Shown here piece by piece: positions 16,648 to 24,325 of a DNA stretch of 40,185 nt. The first letter of the stretch is position 1. Every line of letters starts with the position of its first letter. The stretch covers positions 1 through 40,185 of the forward strand of contig SFNZ01000006.1 in the NCBI GenBank assembly GCA_004552615.1, read 5' to 3'. The notes below the pieces were generated by a model, which saw only the letters and a list, made by a program, of their open reading frames with translations, was not told the DNA's origin and ran no database searches. The position numbers and the translations under genes are program-made. The stretch comes from Bacteroidales bacterium (GTDB lineage Bacteria; Bacteroidota; Bacteroidia; Bacteroidales; UBA932).

Positions 16648-17340
16648 TTACTCTTTACGTGGGTCAATATATTTCACGGCCTCACCGAAACGGCCGTATG
16701 TGCCTTTTGCCTTCTCGATGGCCTCAGGACCAGTTGCGCCCGCCTTGAGAGCATCCATGAGCTTGCCGAGATTAACGAACTCGTAACCGATGACCTCGTT
16801 GTTGGCATCGAGAGCCATCCTTGTGCAGTAGCCCTCTGTCATTTCGAGATAACGGCTTCCCTTGAGCTTGGTTCCGAACATTGTTCCGACCTGGCTGCGG
16901 AGGTTCTTGCCGAGATCCTCGAGAGAACCGCCCACTGCGAGACCGCCCTCCGAGAAAGCTGACTGTGTACGTCCGTAAACGATCTGGAGGAAGAGCTCGC
17001 GCATTGCCGTATTGATGGCATCGCAAACGAGGTCTGTGTTGAGGGCCTCAAGAAGCGTCTTTCCAGGAAGAATCTCGGATGCCATGGCTGCTGAATGAGT
17101 CATGCCGGAGCAGCCTATTGTCTCTACGAGAGCTTCTTCGATGATACCGTCTTTTACGTTGAGGGTCAATTTGCAAGCACCCTGCTGAGGAGCGCACCAG
17201 CCGATACCGTGAGTAAGGCCGGAGATGTCCTTGATTTCTTTTGCGTGCACCCATTTTCCCTCTTCAGGAATCGGTGCATTGGCGTGGTTGGCGCCTTTTG
17301 CAACGCAGCACATCTGCTGCACTTCTTTTGTGTAGATCAT
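16648..17340 (-). CDS. iron-sulfur cluster scaffold-like protein (IscU/NifU-type) partner of GGGtGRT
   Basis: A 230-residue protein resembling the NifU/IscU N-terminal scaffold fold, extended at both ends. Candidate ligand cysteines include GWCAPQQGACKL (about residues 46-57) and ETIGCSGMTHSAAMASEI (near residue 75), with a further Cys-Asp pair near 105 (DLVCDAIN), matching the three-Cys pattern of scaffolds. An adjacent Cys pair occurs near the N-terminus (QMCCVAKG). It is the first gene of a two-gene operon with GGGtGRT, 6 bases apart. A -7 box lies 30 bases upstream. Whether it assembles clusters for GGGtGRT is inference from invariant pairing. Confidence 0.82.
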   Translation of the reverse strand: MIYTKEVQQMCCVAKGANHANAPIPEEGKWVHAKEIKDISGLTHGIGWCAPQQGACKLTLNVKDGIIEEALVETIGCSGMTHSAAMASEILPGKTLLEALNTDLVCDAINTAMRELFLQIVYGRTQSAFSEGGLAVGGSLEDLGKNLRSQVGTMFGTKLKGSRYLEMTEGYCTRMALDANNEVIGYEFVNLGKLMDALKAGATGPEAIEKAKGTYGRFGEAVKYIDPRKE

Positions 17341-17370
17341 ATCTTAGAATGCAATTTAGAATTTGCTGTG

Positions 17371-17378
17371 CAAATATA
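17371..17378 (-). promoter_or_regulatory. -7 promoter box of the scaffold-GGGtGRT operon
   Basis: TATATTTG on the minus strand, 30 bases before the start codon. No convincing TTTG partner is seen. Confidence 0.45.
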
Positions 17379-17401
17379 GTGAATTTTATTAAATTTGCGA
17401 T

Positions 17402-18130
17402 ATGGAAATGCATATACTCTACATATTTCTGCTTTGCATTGGCGCCAGTTTCATCCAGAGGACGACGGGTTTCGGATTCGGCATTTTCATCATGACGATG
17501 CTCCCGTTCCTCATGCCGTCTTACGGGGAGGCAACTACATTGTCAGGACTGCTGGCCCTCACAACATCCTCCGTAATCACATGGAGAATGCGCAGATATG
17601 TAACATGGCGACGTCTCCTGCCCATCCTTGCGGCTTTCCTGGTGACTTCCGCTGCGGCGGTGGCCATGCTCAGGCATCTTGACGACACATTTCTGAGACG
17701 TATCCTCGGGGTGGCCCTTGTACTTGTCAGCATATATTTCATTTATTTCAGCTCCAGGATTCGGATACGCCCGACTCTCACGTTCCAGATAGGAGCAGGG
17801 TCACTCAGCGGAGTCCTCGGCGGATTCTTCGGGATGCAGGGCCCGCCGGCAGTACTCTATTTCATCTCGTCCGAGCCCGACAAGGACCATTACATGGCCA
17901 TGGCCCAGTGCTATTTCCTTCTGGGCAATGCGGCCATGACTTTTTTCAGGGCCGGAAACGGATTTCTCACCGGAGCAGTCGGAATCAGCTATCTCTACGG
18001 ACTCGGAGGAGTCATCATCGGTACATTTGTCGGTGCGGCAGTCTACAGCCACATCCCCTCTTCACTGTTCAAGTATATCGTCTATGCATATATCGGTGTC
18101 AGCGGGGTGATTGTTTTCTTGACAGCCTGA
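17402..18130 (+). CDS. TauE/SafE-family membrane permease (putative sulfite/anion exporter)
   Basis: A 242-residue inner-membrane protein with about eight hydrophobic segments in two internally repeated halves. Gly-rich TauE/SafE signatures are visible: QRTTGFGFGIFIM near residue 20 and SGVLGGFFGMQGPPAVLYF near residue 140. Members move sulfite, sulfonates or other organic anions; the substrate here is unknown. It diverges from the scaffold-GGGtGRT operon. A TAAATTTG box (17390-17397) ends only 4 bases before the ATG, so the mRNA would be nearly leaderless or use the ATG at 17408. A weak hairpin (CTGCA..TGCAG, 18132-18146) with a T-run follows the stop. Confidence 0.8.
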   Translation: MEMHILYIFLLCIGASFIQRTTGFGFGIFIMTMLPFLMPSYGEATTLSGLLALTTSSVITWRMRRYVTWRRLLPILAAFLVTSAAAVAMLRHLDDTFLRRILGVALVLVSIYFIYFSSRIRIRPTLTFQIGAGSLSGVLGGFFGMQGPPAVLYFISSEPDKDHYMAMAQCYFLLGNAAMTFFRAGNGFLTGAVGISYLYGLGGVIIGTFVGAAVYSHIPSSLFKYIVYAYIGVSGVIVFLTA

Positions 18131-18192
18131 ACTGCATTATCTGCAGAAGGAATTTTTTCAATGGCAAGTGGCGCAACTTACGGAAAAATTCG

Positions 18193-18221
18193 TATATTTG
18201 CCTTGTCGGGCACGTGCCCGA
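18193..18221 (+). promoter_or_regulatory. -7 box followed by a perfect 16-bp palindrome
   Basis: TATATTTG at 18193-18200 is followed 5 bases later by TCGGGCACGTGCCCGA (18206-18221), a perfect palindrome extended by TTGT/ACAA with one bulged base. It covers the expected transcription start of the metallophosphoesterase gene, so it could be an operator or a 5' mRNA hairpin. Confidence 0.5.
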
Positions 18222-18243
18222 AACAATGATACTTTATCAGAAC

Positions 18244-19866
18244 ATGAAAATTTCCAGGTTATTAGGCGTTGCAATGCTGGCCCTGGGGCTGGCTTCATGT
18301 GCAAATACGGACCAGGTGAAAGGCCGTATCACCGATTCCTCCACAGGAGCGGGAATCGCAGGCGTTCCGGTGACGGACGGGTTCAAATTCACAGTGACGG
18401 ATTCCAAGGGGCGGTTCAGGATTCTCCCTGATTCCGGAGCCGTGAACGTATATTACACCCTTCCGGAAGGCTATCGTCCGGCCGTGGACACTTCCGGTCT
18501 CCCGTCGTTCTTCTGTCCGGTTGACAGGAATGTCCGTGGCAGGCAGAAAGTGGAGTTCACCCTTGACCCATTGGGCAGCCCGGAGAAAGATTTCACCCTC
18601 GTGATGATTGGTGATCCGCAGTGCGAGGATATGAAGGATATAGTCAGGTGGAAAAGCGAGACTTTGGCTGACATTTCCGCATATCTTGCTGCAGGACAGA
18701 AGGAAGGGCGGTTTGCCAATCCTTATGCATTCACTCTCGGGGACATCATTTTCCATTATCCTGACGCCTGGGCCCCGATGCGCAGCTCGATGAGCCATCT
18801 CGAGGCCGGAGGTAAGCCATTGCCGCTTTACAACTGCATCGGCAATCATGACCATGACTATGCCCCTTCGGTGTCGAGTGATTCCGCATCGGTCAGGAAT
18901 TTCATTGACAATTTCGGCCCTGTCGATTATTCAATGGACCGTGGAGATGCTCATATCGTAGTGATGGACAATGTAATATATACCGGCAATGATGCCAGGA
19001 GGGCGAATTTCAAGGCAGGATTCAGCGACGCCCAGGTGGAGTGGCTCAAGGCTGACCTCAATCTGGTCAGGGACAGGGAGAAAAAGCTTCTCGTCTTCGT
19101 ATGCCATATCCCTCTTCGCCATCTCGTGAACTCCACGGAGGACGGGGCCAATTTTGCCGAGGTGATGGCCCTGATGACCGATTTTGCCGAAGCCCATATC
19201 ATGACAGGACATACACATTATCCGCAGAATTACATTCACAAGGACTATGTATGCCGCGGAGGGCAGCCTGTGTATGAGCATGTCCACGGGGCTGCCTGCG
19301 GCGCCTGGTGGCTCTGCAACCTGAATGCGGACGGTTCGCCGAGCGGCTACAGTGTCTATACCGTGAACGGGGCTCATATAAGTGACTGGGTGGCCAAGTC
19401 AACAGGCCGCAGCGAAGATTTCCAGATGCGCGTGTATGACGGGAACCAGGTTTACGGAGAGAAATACAGATATGGTTGGGAGAAGGGCGGAAAATTCGGC
19501 AAGAAGGTGGAAATCAAGGGCAATCCGGAATTCCGTGACTGCTTCGTGGTCAGCCTCTGGAACGGAGATGACGCCGGCAACTGGAATGTTGAGCTCTATG
19601 TTGACGGGGAGAAGGCCGGGGATTTCGTACAGACATCAGTTCCGGTCTCGGACGTGTGCACTTCAGCATTTTTCTATAACAATTGCGGCAAGAAGACGTC
19701 TACATGGTGCAAGGCATCAGACCACTTCTGGTATATAAAGGCCCATTGCGGCCGCCCTTCCGAAGAGAAGAACTGGGAAATACGGGCAACACAAACGATA
19801 CCCGGCGGAGGAGCTGTGAATGTTTACAGGTCTTCCACCCTGCAGACAGACTATTCAGGTTTTTGA
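18244..19866 (+). CDS. calcineurin-like metallophosphoesterase lipoprotein
   Basis: A 540-residue lipoprotein with lipobox Cys19 (LGLASCANTD). Domains in order are an N-terminal carboxypeptidase-regulatory-like beta-sandwich (about 25-105, VKGRITDSSTGAGIAGVPVT), a two-metal phosphoesterase core (about 115-340), and a C-terminal beta domain seen in family members. Metal-binding motifs are IGDPQ, TLGDIIFHYPD, CIGNHDHDY, VCHIPLRH and MTGHTHYPQNY, so the active site is complete. It should cleave a phosphomono- or diester in the periplasm or at the cell surface. The start at 18244 gives a standard lipoprotein signal; the ATG at 18226 is in frame. It leads a series of exported hydrolase genes. Confidence 0.87.
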   Translation: MKISRLLGVAMLALGLASCANTDQVKGRITDSSTGAGIAGVPVTDGFKFTVTDSKGRFRILPDSGAVNVYYTLPEGYRPAVDTSGLPSFFCPVDRNVRGRQKVEFTLDPLGSPEKDFTLVMIGDPQCEDMKDIVRWKSETLADISAYLAAGQKEGRFANPYAFTLGDIIFHYPDAWAPMRSSMSHLEAGGKPLPLYNCIGNHDHDYAPSVSSDSASVRNFIDNFGPVDYSMDRGDAHIVVMDNVIYTGNDARRANFKAGFSDAQVEWLKADLNLVRDREKKLLVFVCHIPLRHLVNSTEDGANFAEVMALMTDFAEAHIMTGHTHYPQNYIHKDYVCRGGQPVYEHVHGAACGAWWLCNLNADGSPSGYSVYTVNGAHISDWVAKSTGRSEDFQMRVYDGNQVYGEKYRYGWEKGGKFGKKVEIKGNPEFRDCFVVSLWNGDDAGNWNVELYVDGEKAGDFVQTSVPVSDVCTSAFFYNNCGKKTSTWCKASDHFWYIKAHCGRPSEEKNWEIRATQTIPGGGAVNVYRSSTLQTDYSGF

Positions 19867-19888
19867 CAATAGTAACTATGGTTGTTGT

Positions 19889-19929
19889 AATCGTGCGGAT
19901 TTTTTGTAAATTCGCACGATTGTTTCTTT
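19889..19929 (+). terminator. candidate terminator/attenuator between the two hydrolase genes
   Basis: AATCGTGCG (19889-19897) pairs perfectly with CGCACGATT (19913-19921) across a 15-base loop and is followed by GTTTCTTT. It lies 22 bases after the metallophosphoesterase stop and 19 bases before the next ATG. It may end the first transcript or act as an operator for the next gene. Confidence 0.45.
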
Positions 19930-19940
19930 AAAGATTTGAA

Positions 19941-21176
19941 ATGATGAATCCAGGGAAATTTTTTGTTTCAGGAGTGGCTGCAATCTGCTGCTCGATAGCG
20001 GTGGAAGCTCAGGAATATCTGCCTGGATGGCAGGAGGGATGCCTTGATATACATACGATTGCAACGGGGCGTGGGGATGCCTGCCTCATCATAATGCCGG
20101 ACGGCACGACAATGATGATCGATGCCGGTGACAACGGCAAGGCGAAGGACAAGCAGCATCCTGACGGTTCGAAAATGGCAGGGGAGTGGCAGGCAATATA
20201 CATGAGCCATTTCATGGAGGGCCTTCCGGGAGGCGGAATCCTGGACTATGCCATGGTGACTCATCTTCACGACGACCATATCGGAAGCTGCCGCGACACC
20301 CTTCCGGGGACTCATGGATACGGACTCTCGGGAATCACTCTGGTCGGGGAGAAGATAAACTTCCGCAAACTGGTGGACAGGGGATGGCCGGACTATGATT
20401 TCCCGTCCAGGGAGAAGGTACTCACATACAATACCGGCTTCATCGAGGAATATATCAAATTCATTGAATACCAGCGTACCCGGGGCATGGAGGCGGAGAA
20501 ATTCCAGATCGGGTCCGACAAGCAGTTCGCCATGTTGTACAATCCCGGCAAGTACCGGAAATCCTTCGAGATTAGGAATCTTGCATGTAACGGCGAGGTC
20601 TGGACAGGCCGTGGCCTCAGGTCCTCCAAAATGTACAGCGGAGACACGGAGCTTTTCGACGAGAACATGAACTCCTGCGCAATCCGTCTCCGTTACGGAA
20701 AGTTCTCTTATTACAACGGAGGGGATCTCTCGGGCGGCAATATTGACATCGTAAACGGCTATCCGTCAAAGGAAAGGGACTTCGAGACCCCTGTTGCCAA
20801 GGTCTGCGGCAAGGTCACTGCGATGAAAGCCAACCATCACGGATATTATGACACCTGCAACGGATTTTTCATGCAGACATTGGCGCCGCAGGTGTTCATC
20901 GTGGATGCACGCAGCAACAATCATCCTGTCCCTTCCACATTCACGAGGGTGACCGACCCTCAGGTATGGCGGGGCGAGAGGGAATATTACATCACTGTGG
21001 ACCAGCCGAGAAAGAAGCTCGGGGAGGAACTATGGAGCAAGTTCAAGCCTTGGGGGCATATCGTCATCAGGGTATATCCCGGGGGAGAGGACTGGCAGGT
21101 GTTCGTACTTGATGCGGACAGTACCGACTATCACGTGATTTACAAGACGGAAGTCCGACATATTGAAGACAAATAA
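19941..21176 (+). CDS. exported metallo-beta-lactamase-fold hydrolase (ComEC-like domain)
   Basis: A 411-residue exported MBL-fold protein. The signal peptide ends about residue 24 (AVEAQE). The fold starts with DIHTIATGRGDACLIIMPDG and GTTMMIDAG, as in the soluble domain of ComEC-type proteins. The zinc motif HLHDDH is at residues 108-113. Later elements are YYNGGDLSG (the Asp strand) and MKANHHGYYDT (a downstream His pair). The motif set is complete, so it is probably a two-zinc hydrolase of a phosphodiester or nucleic-acid-like substrate, but no substrate is evident. It is a paralogue of the lipoprotein at 29288-30577. It lies 12 bases upstream of the HerA-like gene. Confidence 0.82.
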   Translation: MMNPGKFFVSGVAAICCSIAVEAQEYLPGWQEGCLDIHTIATGRGDACLIIMPDGTTMMIDAGDNGKAKDKQHPDGSKMAGEWQAIYMSHFMEGLPGGGILDYAMVTHLHDDHIGSCRDTLPGTHGYGLSGITLVGEKINFRKLVDRGWPDYDFPSREKVLTYNTGFIEEYIKFIEYQRTRGMEAEKFQIGSDKQFAMLYNPGKYRKSFEIRNLACNGEVWTGRGLRSSKMYSGDTELFDENMNSCAIRLRYGKFSYYNGGDLSGGNIDIVNGYPSKERDFETPVAKVCGKVTAMKANHHGYYDTCNGFFMQTLAPQVFIVDARSNNHPVPSTFTRVTDPQVWRGEREYYITVDQPRKKLGEELWSKFKPWGHIVIRVYPGGEDWQVFVLDADSTDYHVIYKTEVRHIEDK

Positions 21177-21188
21177 ATAACTCACTAT

Positions 21189-22802
21189 ATGTACACAGAC
21201 AAAGAAGGGCTTTACGTGGCCCACGGACCGGAAGGTCCCATCTCTATCTGCGGCCGCATGGCCAACAGGCACGGCCTCATAGCCGGAGCTACCGGAACCG
21301 GAAAGACAGTCACATTGCAGGTGATTGCCGAGTCGTTCTGCCAGGCTGGCGTGCCATGTTTCATGGCCGACATGAAAGGTGACCTGTCAGGAATCAGCCA
21401 GACAGGAAAAATGAACGGGTTCATCGAGAAGCGTTGTGCCGAGTTCGGGATTGAATCCCCTCAGTTTGCCGGATGTCCGGTGAGGTTTTTCGACGTGTTC
21501 GGGGAGCAGGGCCATCCAATGAGGACGACGGTGTCCGACATGGGTCCCCAGCTTCTGGCCCGACTGCTTGACCTGAACGAGACGCAGGCCGGAATCCTGA
21601 ACATCGTGTTCCGCATTGCTGATGACAAGGGCTTGCTGCTCATTGACATGAAGGATCTTCGTTCAATGTTGAACTACGTGGCTTCCAATGCGAAGGAGTT
21701 CACAACATCATACGGCAATATCACTGCGCAGAGCGTCGGGGCAATCCAGAGGTCGCTTCTCGCGTTGGAAAACGAGGGTGCTGACAAGTTCTTTGCGGAG
21801 CCTTCGTTCGACATTTATGACCTCCTCCAGTGCGAGGCCGGCAAGGGCGTGATGAACGTGCTTGCAGCAGATAAACTGATGCTCAATCCGAAACTCTATT
21901 CTACATTCCTGCTGTGGCTCCTTTCAGAGCTGTATGCAAGACTGCCGGAGGTAGGTGACATGGATCTTCCGAAGCTCGTATTCTTCTTCGACGAGGCCCA
22001 CATGTTGTTCGACGGCACGTCCAAGGCGCTGGTGGACAAGATTGAGCAGGTGGTGAGGCTGATCAGGAGCAAGGGTGTAGGGGTCTATTTCGTCACCCAG
22101 AATCCTACTGACATACCTGAGGATATTCTAGGCCAGCTCGGTAACCGCGTGCAGCATGCCCTGCGTGCATTCACGCCGAAGGACCAGAAGGCAGTGCGTG
22201 CGGCTGCCGAAACATTCCGTGCCAATCCTGCATTCAAGACCGACGAGGCCATAATGGAGCTCGGTACCGGTGAGGCTCTCGTATCTTTCCTCGATGAAAA
22301 GGGTTCTCCGAACATCGTGCAGAGGGCAAAAATCCTTTTCCCTCTGAGCCAGATAGGTGCAGTGTCCGAAGCCCAGCGTGACCAGATAATCAAGCAGTCA
22401 AGGCTTTACGGACGCTATGACAAGGTTATTGATAGGGAGAGTGCTTTCGAGGTGCTTCTTGCGCAGAGCGAGCAGGCTGCCCGGGAGGAAGAGGCCAGGG
22501 CCGCTGAAGAGGCGAGGGCTGCAGAGGAGGCCAAGGCATCACGAGAGAAGTCCAAATCAGGCGGGTCTTCCGTAGCCAAGGGTATTTTCGGTGCTGTTCT
22601 CGGTGCTGCCGTGACGAGTTTCACGAGGAGTCTCGGTAATGAGGTGGCCAAGTCTGTCACGGGAAGCCGTTCTTCATCTTCGAAGACGTCGGCCAAGAAG
22701 GGTTCTGCTGTCAAGTCCGCTGCAGGCAAGGCTATCGGTAATGCCACTGCTACCGCCACAAGACAGCTCACGAGGAGCATTCTCGGCAATCTGCTGAAAT
22801 AA
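21189..22802 (+). CDS. HerA/DUF853-family P-loop ATPase
   Basis: A 537-residue cytoplasmic ATPase of the HerA/FtsK clan (DUF853, helicase HerA-like). Walker A is GATGTGKT at residues 33-40, Walker B is VFFFDEAHM near residue 265, and a downstream sensor-type segment FVTQNPTDIP and an arginine-rich region (GNRVQHALRAFTPKDQ) follow. The last 110 residues are low complexity: an Ala/Glu/Arg helix (about residues 425-455) and then a Ser/Lys/Ala/Gly tail. DUF853 proteins are widespread and of unsettled function; no NurA nuclease gene is next to it. It is probably co-transcribed with the MBL gene 12 bases upstream. A copy of the palindromic element follows. Confidence 0.88.
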   Translation: MYTDKEGLYVAHGPEGPISICGRMANRHGLIAGATGTGKTVTLQVIAESFCQAGVPCFMADMKGDLSGISQTGKMNGFIEKRCAEFGIESPQFAGCPVRFFDVFGEQGHPMRTTVSDMGPQLLARLLDLNETQAGILNIVFRIADDKGLLLIDMKDLRSMLNYVASNAKEFTTSYGNITAQSVGAIQRSLLALENEGADKFFAEPSFDIYDLLQCEAGKGVMNVLAADKLMLNPKLYSTFLLWLLSELYARLPEVGDMDLPKLVFFFDEAHMLFDGTSKALVDKIEQVVRLIRSKGVGVYFVTQNPTDIPEDILGQLGNRVQHALRAFTPKDQKAVRAAAETFRANPAFKTDEAIMELGTGEALVSFLDEKGSPNIVQRAKILFPLSQIGAVSEAQRDQIIKQSRLYGRYDKVIDRESAFEVLLAQSEQAAREEEARAAEEARAAEEAKASREKSKSGGSSVAKGIFGAVLGAAVTSFTRSLGNEVAKSVTGSRSSSSKTSAKKGSAVKSAAGKAIGNATATATRQLTRSILGNLLK

Positions 22803-22822
22803 GTAAGGAATCGAATTTACTT

Positions 22823-22941
22823 ACCAGCTGTCACCGTTGTGGACCCGTAGCCGCCCGCGGCTTCGTGAGCGGGTGCCTCGAACGAAGCGAGAGGCAGGAT
22901 GGAGCGCGAAGCGCGCAAGGTCCACAACGGTGACAGCCGGT
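22823..22941. repeat. convergent-junction palindromic element, copy 3
   Basis: The outer stem is 22823-22845 with 22919-22941, 23 bp with one A/G position that pairs as G-U. The 73-base core (22846-22918) is 61/73 identical to copy 1. Ten of the twelve differences are transitions, and one pair (T..A to C..G in the first hairpin stem) is a compensatory change. It sits between the HerA-like gene and the convergent mtlD. A short hairpin, TAAGTAA/TTACTTA (22800-22823), overlaps the HerA stop codon just before it. Confidence 0.8.
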
Positions 22942-23022
22942 ACAAATGTCATTTATCTTAAACCTTGACTGACCTGTCCTGTTTGCCTGGAGGTATGACA
23001 GACAGAAGCTTTTGGGTAAGTC

Positions 23023-24174
23023 TTAAACCGTCTCGGCCTCTGAGTAGGCTTTCACTATCTCTGCCATCAGTGGATCTGACGGGAGAATGCCCGTGATTTT
23101 GCTGACGGTTGCTTCAAGTCCTTCATTGTCAATCATTTCTCCGAGCTGGACGCTCTGAGGGTCATTTTCATTCCTGAAATGCAGGGCGGCTCCGATTCCG
23201 AGCAGGAGCTTGTCGTATGGCAGCCCGAAACTCTTCGCCGTCATAAGCGGCTTGATGAGCCTGTCATCAGGGGAAAGTTTCCTGACAGGTTCGCGCCCTA
23301 CCCTCGTGACATCATCTTTCAGGTAAGGATTGCGGAACCTTCCTATAATCTTCTCGATATACCGGAAATGTGCCTCGTGGTCAAATCCGAACTGCTTAAC
23401 GAGTGCCTCACCGCTCTGCTGCATTGCCGCATGGACAAGCTCAAATATTTCCGGAACGGCGATGCTCTCCTCAATCGTTGCGCATCCCTTCATCTTTCCG
23501 AAATATGCTGTGATTGCATGTCCTGTATTGAGAGTGAACAACTTGCGCTCGATGTAAGCGAGAAGATTGTCGGCAAGGCTCATGCCCTCGATTTGCGGGA
23601 CAGGCCCCACGAAAGCCTTCTCCTCCACGTCCCATTCATAATACCTCTCCACGACAACGTCTATCGGATTCTCGCTCCTTACCGGAGGCACGATTCTGTC
23701 CACTGCACAGTCCGGGAAGCCGGTATGTGCCAGGCACCACTCTTTCTGATTCCCGTCGAGATGCTCCAGAACTGCCTCTTTGAGCTGTGTGGTGGCCCGG
23801 AGTCCGTTTTCGCATGCAATGATGTTCAGGGGCTCCTCAATACCAGCCTCCATGCGGGCTATGATTCCCTTTGCGATTGCCGGAGCGATGAATTTCAGGA
23901 TTCTCAGGCCGACGGCAGTAGTTATCAGGGAAGCTTCCTTGATTTTTTCCGTGATGGCATCCGTGGAGGAGTCAACCGCGCTGACACCGCTGATGAGTAT
24001 GTCCTCGCTCTCCACATCCTTGATATGTACGGTATAATGTCCGTCTGCGTTGATTCTGTCTACGATTTCCTTGTTCACATCGGCAAAGATGACATTGTAT
24101 CCTGATTTGGCCAGGACTGCACCGATGAACCCGCGGCCGATATTGCCGGCACCGAATTGAATTGCTGTTTTCAT
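23023..24174 (-). CDS. mtlD: mannitol-1-phosphate 5-dehydrogenase
   Basis: A 383-residue NAD-dependent polyol-phosphate dehydrogenase that interconverts mannitol 1-phosphate and fructose 6-phosphate in the cytoplasm. The Rossmann motif GAGNIGRGFIG lies at residues 8-18. The long-chain mannitol dehydrogenase signatures are CENGLRATTQLK and the catalytic helix with Lys in LFTLNTGHAITAYFGKMKG. Length matches MtlD (about 382). The start is the ATG at 24174. No mannitol PTS gene is nearby, so the source of mannitol 1-phosphate is unclear; it may act as an overflow or osmolyte enzyme. It diverges from the FAD-oxidoreductase operon. Confidence 0.9.
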   Translation of the reverse strand: MKTAIQFGAGNIGRGFIGAVLAKSGYNVIFADVNKEIVDRINADGHYTVHIKDVESEDILISGVSAVDSSTDAITEKIKEASLITTAVGLRILKFIAPAIAKGIIARMEAGIEEPLNIIACENGLRATTQLKEAVLEHLDGNQKEWCLAHTGFPDCAVDRIVPPVRSENPIDVVVERYYEWDVEEKAFVGPVPQIEGMSLADNLLAYIERKLFTLNTGHAITAYFGKMKGCATIEESIAVPEIFELVHAAMQQSGEALVKQFGFDHEAHFRYIEKIIGRFRNPYLKDDVTRVGREPVRKLSPDDRLIKPLMTAKSFGLPYDKLLLGIGAALHFRNENDPQSVQLGEMIDNEGLEATVSKITGILPSDPLMAEIVKAYSEAETV

Positions 24175-24211
24175 TATCAATGATTATTTAGTCTGTCTTT
24201 TTCCTATGATG

Positions 24212-24219
24212 CAAAATTA
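24212..24219 (-). promoter_or_regulatory. -7 promoter box of mtlD
   Basis: TAATTTTG on the minus strand, 37 bases before the mtlD start. It is a full TAnnTTTG match without a clear TTTG partner. Confidence 0.45.
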
Positions 24220-24251
24220 GCCAAAATCATTTTATTTCTGAATATATTTTG

Positions 24252-24259
24252 TAATTTTG
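24252..24259 (+). promoter_or_regulatory. -7 promoter box of the FAD-oxidoreductase/phosphatase operon
   Basis: TAATTTTG, 66 bases before the ATG at 24326 and divergent from the mtlD box, with 32 bases between them. The -33 element is weak. Confidence 0.42.
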
Positions 24260-24325
24260 TTGTGATATCGGAAACGGTATCGGAGAACAGACCATTATAT
24301 TTCCAAAAAAGCGTTGAAACAGAAA

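Noticed and set aside
21189..22802. HerA-like ATPase as part of a phage-defence (HerA-Sir2/NurA/DUF4297) system
   Set aside because: No nuclease or effector gene is adjacent. The DUF853 type with a low-complexity tail is a common housekeeping protein, and the upstream MBL gene encodes an exported protein.
23179..24105. 308-codon plus-strand open frame opposite mtlD
   Set aside because: The minus strand carries the full MtlD motif set. The plus frame has unusual composition and no recognisable fold.
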